Positions 59,403 to 64,000 of a stretch of 64,000 nt of DNA are shown here, piece after piece. The stretch comes from CAYPPG01 sp964412555. Its GTDB lineage: Bacteria; Hinthialibacterota; Hinthialibacteria; Hinthialibacterales; Hinthialibacteraceae. Every line of letters starts with the position of its first letter. Within the stretch, counting starts at the first letter, position 1. Position numbers and translations under genes: made by a program. The notes under the pieces are model-generated. The model saw only the letters and a program-made list of their open reading frames with translations. It was not told the origin of the DNA and did not search any database. The stretch lies in the NCBI GenBank assembly GCA_964412555.1, contig CAYPPG010000016.1:1-64000 (forward strand), read 5' to 3'.

Positions 59403-60821
59403 TTATTCCTCTGGCGGATACCGAAACGGCAACTTCTCCGGCACAACTCTTATCCCCGTCGAAAATGTAAACGGCACTTCCCCCCCACCATCAAACACCA
59501 TCTCCACAAAATAAGCCGTCCACCCCTTCTCCGGAGCCTCGACGTTCCCCACATAAACCCCATCCTCTTTTTCCTGCAAAACCGTCTTGGTCCATACCTT
59601 GTCAATCGTATCCACACGAAAATCACGGGCATCCGGATTGGTGGCCTGCCATAATCTGACTTCTTTCGGTTCGGTTTGCGCCTCGACGCGGATCGATCCG
59701 TCGTCCAGAAATTCCCAGGTATACGCCGGCATGGGCACATCGTATAAAAAGGCATGGTAAAACGCGAGCAGGCTTTCCACCGCGTCCGAATCATCCAGCC
59801 CATGATCCGCATTGGGGACATAGCGCATATAAGTTTCATCCGGTAGGTCGTCATAATAAAACTGAGACGAATCCGGGCAGAAGAATTGGTCGCCGGAAGC
59901 GTTGATCAGAAACTTGGGCATCGTGAATCGAGCGCGGTATTCGTACGGATCGACTAACTCCATCAAATCATGAAATTTTGGCGTCCCCAAATATTTCATC
60001 AAATCCATCTCGACATAATCGGTGATCGCCGGCGCCCAAAAACCGTATACCCGCCAATGATGCTTGAAGGATTCTTCCAAATTCAGTAAATCGATCACGA
60101 TCGGGACCATCGCGACGACACGCGGATCGACCGCTGCGGTCATCCATGTCGTCCATCCCCGCTTCGAGCCTCCGGCCACGACAAAGGTATCGACCTGGAT
60201 TCCGCCCCCTTCTTCGCTGCCGAGAAAAAGCGTCACCGTATCCATGGCGCGCACCGCGCTTTTGACCATCGGCAAGCGGGCCGGCCACAGTTCGTCACCG
60301 GTTTTGATATATTTATCCCAGGTGTACGCGATCAATTCGTCTTCATACCGGCCTCTTTCCTTATATTCGTCAACCCATTCATCCTTGAATTTCAACGGCT
60401 GGTTAGGAACCATATTCAAGACCGTCACGACAGATTTTGTTTCCAGCGCGATTTTCGCGAACGCTTTGTCAAATTTTTTCGGCACTTTCCCGTCGTTTCG
60501 TCCCCCGCTGATAAAGAGCAAACCGGTCGTGGTTTCCACTTCCGGCGGTTTGATGATCGTTACCCAATGCTGCCAGAGCGTACGGTCCACTTCATCTTTG
60601 CTGCGCCAGGACTGCGAAATCATATCGAGAACATAAGCGGTGATACCCCCCTCCTCGATCGTATTGACCAATTCATATTTATAATGTGGATCGGGAGTCG
60701 CGACATAGCGGTCCAACGCGGTTCTCTCGAGTCCCGGAAGCAGCTCATCCGCCCCACAATACGGCATACCAAACCAAACAACACATAATACGATCAAGAC
60801 AGCAAATCTTGTTCTTCTCAT
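59403..60821 (-). CDS. PhoPQ-activated pathogenicity-related-like secreted hydrolase
   Basis: A signal peptide (about 1-25, FAVLIVLCVVWFGMPYCGA) is followed by an alpha/beta-hydrolase of the PhoPQ_related family. GLLFISGGRNDG, LETKSVVTVLNMVPNQPL, VAGGSKRGWTTWMTAAVDPRV (nucleophile Ser) and INASGDQFFCPDSSQFYYDDL are its blocks, with RYVPNADHGLDDSD providing the His. It has 472 residues and AGGAG before ATG 60821. Members occur in soil and aquatic bacteria, where the substrate is unknown; an esterase or peptidase role is likely. Confidence 0.9.
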   Translation of the reverse strand: MRRTRFAVLIVLCVVWFGMPYCGADELLPGLERTALDRYVATPDPHYKYELVNTIEEGGITAYVLDMISQSWRSKDEVDRTLWQHWVTIIKPPEVETTTGLLFISGGRNDGKVPKKFDKAFAKIALETKSVVTVLNMVPNQPLKFKDEWVDEYKERGRYEDELIAYTWDKYIKTGDELWPARLPMVKSAVRAMDTVTLFLGSEEGGGIQVDTFVVAGGSKRGWTTWMTAAVDPRVVAMVPIVIDLLNLEESFKHHWRVYGFWAPAITDYVEMDLMKYLGTPKFHDLMELVDPYEYRARFTMPKFLINASGDQFFCPDSSQFYYDDLPDETYMRYVPNADHGLDDSDAVESLLAFYHAFLYDVPMPAYTWEFLDDGSIRVEAQTEPKEVRLWQATNPDARDFRVDTIDKVWTKTVLQEKEDGVYVGNVEAPEKGWTAYFVEMVFDGGGEVPFTFSTGIRVVPEKLPFRYPPEE

Positions 60822-61041
60822 TCTTTTCTCCTTTATGGATAATGTTATTTACGTATCATTCTTTAGCATTTGCCAAAGTGCCAAAAAATCGTTATGCGAT
60901 GTTGCCCTCTTTTTGTCTTCCAATCAAGAGATTGACATTCTCCAAAAAAGATAAACTGCGGCTGGATCAAATACTTATCGGAGAGATAAAATGGTACTGT
61001 ACATCATAATTACTATAAAATAGCGGATTGAAACTCTCCCA

Positions 61042-61983
61042 ATGACTGCATGGATCGAAAACGTGTTCCCCAATCCCCGTCTCCGCGGAAACTTGAGCGG
61101 TCTCCTGGCGATTATCCTCTGGAGCACCACCGTCGCCTTCGCCCGAAGCCTCTCCGAACAATTGGGACCTCTCACAGGCGCGGCATCCGTCTATTCCGTC
61201 GGAGGGCTGGCCTCACTGTTTTTGCTGAAAAACAAATTCAAACAAATCCGCCGTCTTCCCAAAAATTACCTTTTCGGCTGCGGCGCACTATTCACCTTTT
61301 ACATGCTCGTGTTGTTTCTCGCTGTCGGAGTCGCCGATTCCAGGGAGCAAGTCCTTGAAGTGGGCTTGCTGAATTACCTATGGCCGTCACTGACAATCGT
61401 GTTTTCCCTCTTTTTCCTGAAGAAAAAAGCCGGTTTCTTTCTTATACCTGGTACCCTTCTAGCGCTGACGGGAGAATTTCTGGTTCTCACTCAAAATGCC
61501 GAAATCTCATGGCAGTCGTTTTTGCACAACCTGGCTGACAACCCGGCCGCCTACTCCTTTGGTCTCTCCGCCGCCGTCTCCTGGGCATTGTATTCCAACC
61601 TGACCCGGAGATGGGCCGGCTCTGAAAAGACCGGCGCTGTAGAACTATTCTTACCCGTAACAGGCGTCATACTACTCATCGCATGCTTCTTCACCAACGA
61701 ACCGCAAACCTGGAATCTCCGAGCCATCGCCGAAGCCATTTTCCTCGGCATCTGCACATTGCTCGCATATAGTTTCTGGGACACCGCCATGCGCCAAGGC
61801 GACATCGTCCTCGTCGCCGCCTGTTCCTACCTGACACCATTTTTCTCGACACTGGTGAGTTGTATGTATCTACAAATTGTCGCGGGGATCAGTGTATGGA
61901 TTGGATGTGCATTGATCGTAGGGGGATCCTTACTCAGCTGGAAATCGGTTCGGGAAACGGATTCGGAAGGTTTGCCTGAATAA
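61042..61983 (+). CDS. yddG: YddG-type aromatic amino acid exporter (DMT superfamily)
   Basis: This 313-residue protein has ten membrane helices in two EamA-like halves. LLAIILWSTTVAFARSLSEQLG, SREQVLEVGLLNYLWPSLTIVFS and YSFWDTAMRQGDIVLVAACSYLTPFFSTL are characteristic of YddG. Known members export aromatic amino acids. No strong ribosome-binding site precedes ATG 61042. It converges on the AICAR transformylase gene with an eight-base gap. Confidence 0.9.
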   Translation: MTAWIENVFPNPRLRGNLSGLLAIILWSTTVAFARSLSEQLGPLTGAASVYSVGGLASLFLLKNKFKQIRRLPKNYLFGCGALFTFYMLVLFLAVGVADSREQVLEVGLLNYLWPSLTIVFSLFFLKKKAGFFLIPGTLLALTGEFLVLTQNAEISWQSFLHNLADNPAAYSFGLSAAVSWALYSNLTRRWAGSEKTGAVELFLPVTGVILLIACFFTNEPQTWNLRAIAEAIFLGICTLLAYSFWDTAMRQGDIVLVAACSYLTPFFSTLVSCMYLQIVAGISVWIGCALIVGGSLLSWKSVRETDSEGLPE

Positions 61984-61991
61984 CAGAACAA

Positions 61992-63374
61992 TCAATGTTT
62001 GAAACACCGCATATTGGTAAACACCATGGTCGCGCCTGATTCATTACATGCGGCAATCGCATCGGAATCACGAAGAGAACCGCCGGGCTGAGCGATGGCG
62101 GCAATCCCTTGATTCAGTAAAACATCCACCCCATCCCGAAATGGGAAAAAAGCGTCGGAAGCAACCACCGCTCCCTCGAGACCGGCATTCTCCGCTTGGG
62201 CTTCCAATTCGATTTCCTTCAACACCGATTCGGGTTGATTGCCATTTTTCACCTCGATGGACAATGCATCGAAAAGCATGTTATGTTTCTGCAAAGAAAT
62301 CAAAGCGCGGCGCGATTCATACGCTTTGGAGACGCATTGTTTGGCCATCATGACACGATCCTGCCCCCCCACTCCGATCGACACGGTAGCTCCATTCTTC
62401 GCCGTCAGCACTGAATTGGAAATCACCCCAGTCTGCACCATCCATCCGAACCACATATCTCTCATTTCCTGCGCCGTCGGTTGGCGGTTGATCGATATGG
62501 TTTCACCGGTTCGCACAAGCCTTCCCCCTTCCGTCGCGCGCATCGGCACATCGGTTGGGATTTCCACATTACCGGCAAAATCATCGAAACTGCGGATCAC
62601 CTTTTGTTCCGTGCCCACCGTCGGCACATAGGACCATTGATGAATTTGCGAACCGTCCATCAAACTCTTGATATCGAGAAAACGCTCACCGACATATTCA
62701 TTCAATTTCGTAATGTCCTTGAGTTTGATAATGCGCAAATTCTTTCGCCGCTTGAGAATATCCAACGAGCCTTCTTCATAATCCGGAGCACAGATCACCT
62801 CGTAATATTGCTTCGCAACCGCCTCCGCCGTTTCTTTGTCCACGGCGCGATTGACAACCAACACCCCACCGAACGGAGCGATGGGATCGGCTTCGAACGC
62901 TTTGACATACGCTTCACAGAGCGAATTCCCGATAGCGACACCGGAAGGATTGTTATGCTTGATGATAATCGCGCACGGTTCTTCCGAAAAATATTTCAAA
63001 ATAGCAAGCCCGCTGTCCACATCGGTCAAATTGATTTTCCCGGGATGCTTGCCGAATTGAATAAGGCAGTCACTGTCGATCGCCCCCACAAGTCCTTTCC
63101 CTGCGCCCAAGAATGTAATCCCCGCAAGAATGAGATGGCCGTTGATGGGACGGTACAGCGCCGCTTTCTGACCTGGATTTTCCCCGTACCGCAGGCCTTT
63201 GTGTTCCACTTCACCGGATTCATTGGCGATTCCCCACGTGACTTTTTCATAGAGGCACACTTGCGCCTCCGTCGCTTTCAGAACCTCGGCATCACTCGGT
63301 TTCTCCGCATAACCCGCAAAGAAATAGGGCGGAAAATGATCATCGATAATCGTTGAATATTGTTTAATGTCCAT
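61992..63374 (-). CDS. stand-alone AICAR formyltransferase (PurH C-terminal domain)
   Basis: The enzyme formylates AICAR in the ninth step of purine synthesis. LRYGENPGQKAALYR, FLGAGKGLVGAIDSDCL, CAIIIKHNNPSGVAIG (catalytic Lys-His), PIAPFGGVLVVNRAVD, DRVMMAKQCVSKAYESRRA and DAFFPFRDGVDVLLNQGIAAIAQPGGSLRD are the AICARFT blocks. It has 460 residues and lacks the N-terminal MGS-like IMP cyclohydrolase domain of usual PurH (about 520-530 residues). The last step must therefore be encoded elsewhere, by a separate PurH N-domain or PurO. GGGAG precedes ATG 63374. The gene stands alone. Confidence 0.93.
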   Translation of the reverse strand: MDIKQYSTIIDDHFPPYFFAGYAEKPSDAEVLKATEAQVCLYEKVTWGIANESGEVEHKGLRYGENPGQKAALYRPINGHLILAGITFLGAGKGLVGAIDSDCLIQFGKHPGKINLTDVDSGLAILKYFSEEPCAIIIKHNNPSGVAIGNSLCEAYVKAFEADPIAPFGGVLVVNRAVDKETAEAVAKQYYEVICAPDYEEGSLDILKRRKNLRIIKLKDITKLNEYVGERFLDIKSLMDGSQIHQWSYVPTVGTEQKVIRSFDDFAGNVEIPTDVPMRATEGGRLVRTGETISINRQPTAQEMRDMWFGWMVQTGVISNSVLTAKNGATVSIGVGGQDRVMMAKQCVSKAYESRRALISLQKHNMLFDALSIEVKNGNQPESVLKEIELEAQAENAGLEGAVVASDAFFPFRDGVDVLLNQGIAAIAQPGGSLRDSDAIAACNESGATMVFTNMRCFKH

Positions 63375-63393
63375 AAAAAAAACTCCCTACTTA

Positions 63394-63563
63394 CAGTATC
63401 CAACCCCAACGGGATTCAAGAAAAACAGCCAGCGAGCAATCCCCCTGGAACTCCTACTGGTTGCAGTATCCAACCCCAAAAGGGTTCAAGAAGAAAGCCA
63501 GTGGGCAACGCCCCTGGAACGAATAAATAATTGCAAAACTCACCCTGAAAGGGTGACAGAATG
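63394..63563. repeat. dispersed repeat array (family R5, copy b)
   Basis: Two diverged units, each CAGTATCCAACCCCAA then GGG(A/T)TTCAAG then a GCCAG(C/T)(G)(A/G)GCAA-type segment ending CCCCTGGAAC, lie at 63394-63452 and 63461-63520. A hairpin element, CACCCTGAAAGGGTGACAG, follows at 63541-63559. The parts match the array at 45297-45420. Confidence 0.85.
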
Positions 63564-63567
63564 AATT

Positions 63568-64000
63568 TCAATCAAGCAACTTCACAACCCTAGCCCCCTC
63601 CGCCGGCTTCGAAAGAAAAACCGCCCCCTCCATCCCGCTTTTTTTATCCCGATAATAATCCCGATACATACTTTGTACAAAGTTATCCGCTTCATTGGAA
63701 AAAACAAGATTGACAGTACACCCCCCGAATCCCGCCCCGGTCAGCCGGGAACCGAGAGCCCCATTCCGACGCGCCGCTTCGATCAACTCATCCAATTCCG
63801 GACATGAAATTTCAAAATGGTTACGCGCACTCTCTTGCCCTTCATTCATCAACCGCCCAAAAGTATGAAGATCACCGTTCGCTAAGCATTCCACACTTCG
63901 TTCCACCCGAATCCCATCGCTGATGATATGCCGGTACCGTTTCCCACACGCAAAAACCATCGCCTCATATTCGGATTCTTCCGTAAAGGAATAATCTTCA
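63568..64000 (-). CDS. galK: galactokinase, C-terminal part (gene runs off the window)
   Basis: About 144 residues are present and the frame is open at the right edge. GSRLTGAGFGGCTVNLV is the third GHMP-kinase motif as in galactokinase, and FGRLMNEGQESARNHFEISCPELDELIE is a typical GalK block before it. The enzyme phosphorylates galactose at C1 in the Leloir pathway. An internal ATG at 63960 is not the start. Related GHMP sugar kinases are possible but less likely. Confidence 0.85.
   Translation of the reverse strand, partial: EDYSFTEESEYEAMVFACGKRYRHIISDGIRVERSVECLANGDLHTFGRLMNEGQESARNHFEISCPELDELIEAARRNGALGSRLTGAGFGGCTVNLVFSNEADNFVQSMYRDYYRDKKSGMEGAVFLSKPAEGARVVKLLD

Overview
The window looks like a chromosome segment from a diderm, meso-diaminopimelate bacterium of an uncultured or poorly sampled phylum. 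The gene content (DUF1080, DUF4038, sulfatase, VCBS and PhoPQ-related proteins, Tat signals, a bacterial microcompartment locus, a YddG-type exporter, MlaA and AsmA) is of the kind seen in Planctomycetes/Verrucomicrobia/Sumerlaeota-like heterotrophs. However, a long division and cell-wall (dcw) cluster with ftsZ, ftsA, ftsW and mraY argues against Planctomycetes. By eye the GC content is near 50 %. Phylum assignment is inference; no marker search was possible.

Layout. 0-5 kb: a damaged DUF2283 gene pair, an acyl-ligase/ACP/PlsC fusion and a GT-C-like membrane protein. 5-12.3 kb: nagB with a strong terminator, a very large secreted PPC-repeat protein and an EcsC-family protein. 12.2-17.1 kb: DUF1080 protein and a small minus-strand microcompartment operon (shell protein, PduL, flavoprotein, acylating aldehyde dehydrogenase), in which all three enzymes carry encapsulation-like N-terminal helices. 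17.4-29 kb: secreted discoidin-like protein, AsmA, a pseudopilin, mlaA coupled to a hydrolase, and two CgeB-like glycosyltransferases. 29.3-44.1 kb: the dcw cluster mraZ-rsmH-ftsL-ftsI-murE-mraY-ftsW-murG-murC-ftsQ-ftsA-ftsZ on the minus strand, without murF, murD, murB or ddl; MraY carries a loop insertion of about 125 residues. 44.1-45.4 kb: tRNA-Leu(CAA) and gene relics. 45.4-52.1 kb: a glycan cluster (GH140-like, sulfatase, SSS symporter, FucI/AraA-like isomerase) ending in a truncated VCBS gene. 52.2-55.1 kb: an unrecognised protein with a duplicated domain and an MFS transporter. 55.1-58 kb: a dense set of whole and broken toxin-antitoxin genes. 58-64 kb: HGSNAT-like acyltransferase, PhoPQ-related protein, yddG, a stand-alone AICAR transformylase and the 3' part of a galactokinase.

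Two themes stand out beyond ordinary gene content. First, at least six families of short palindromic or TIR-bearing intergenic repeats occur. One perfect 28-bp palindrome occurs three times, and each time it sits between two diverged direct copies of local sequence (period 60-72 bp), as if its arrival duplicated the target. Second, the 55-58 kb stretch holds about seven toxin-antitoxin units or relics in under 3 kb, including a partial second copy of hicAB abutting the MFS gene and a PIN-antitoxin chimera.

Starts were moved from the longest open frame to a downstream codon where a Shine-Dalgarno sequence, signal peptide or neighbour spacing favoured it; each case is stated.
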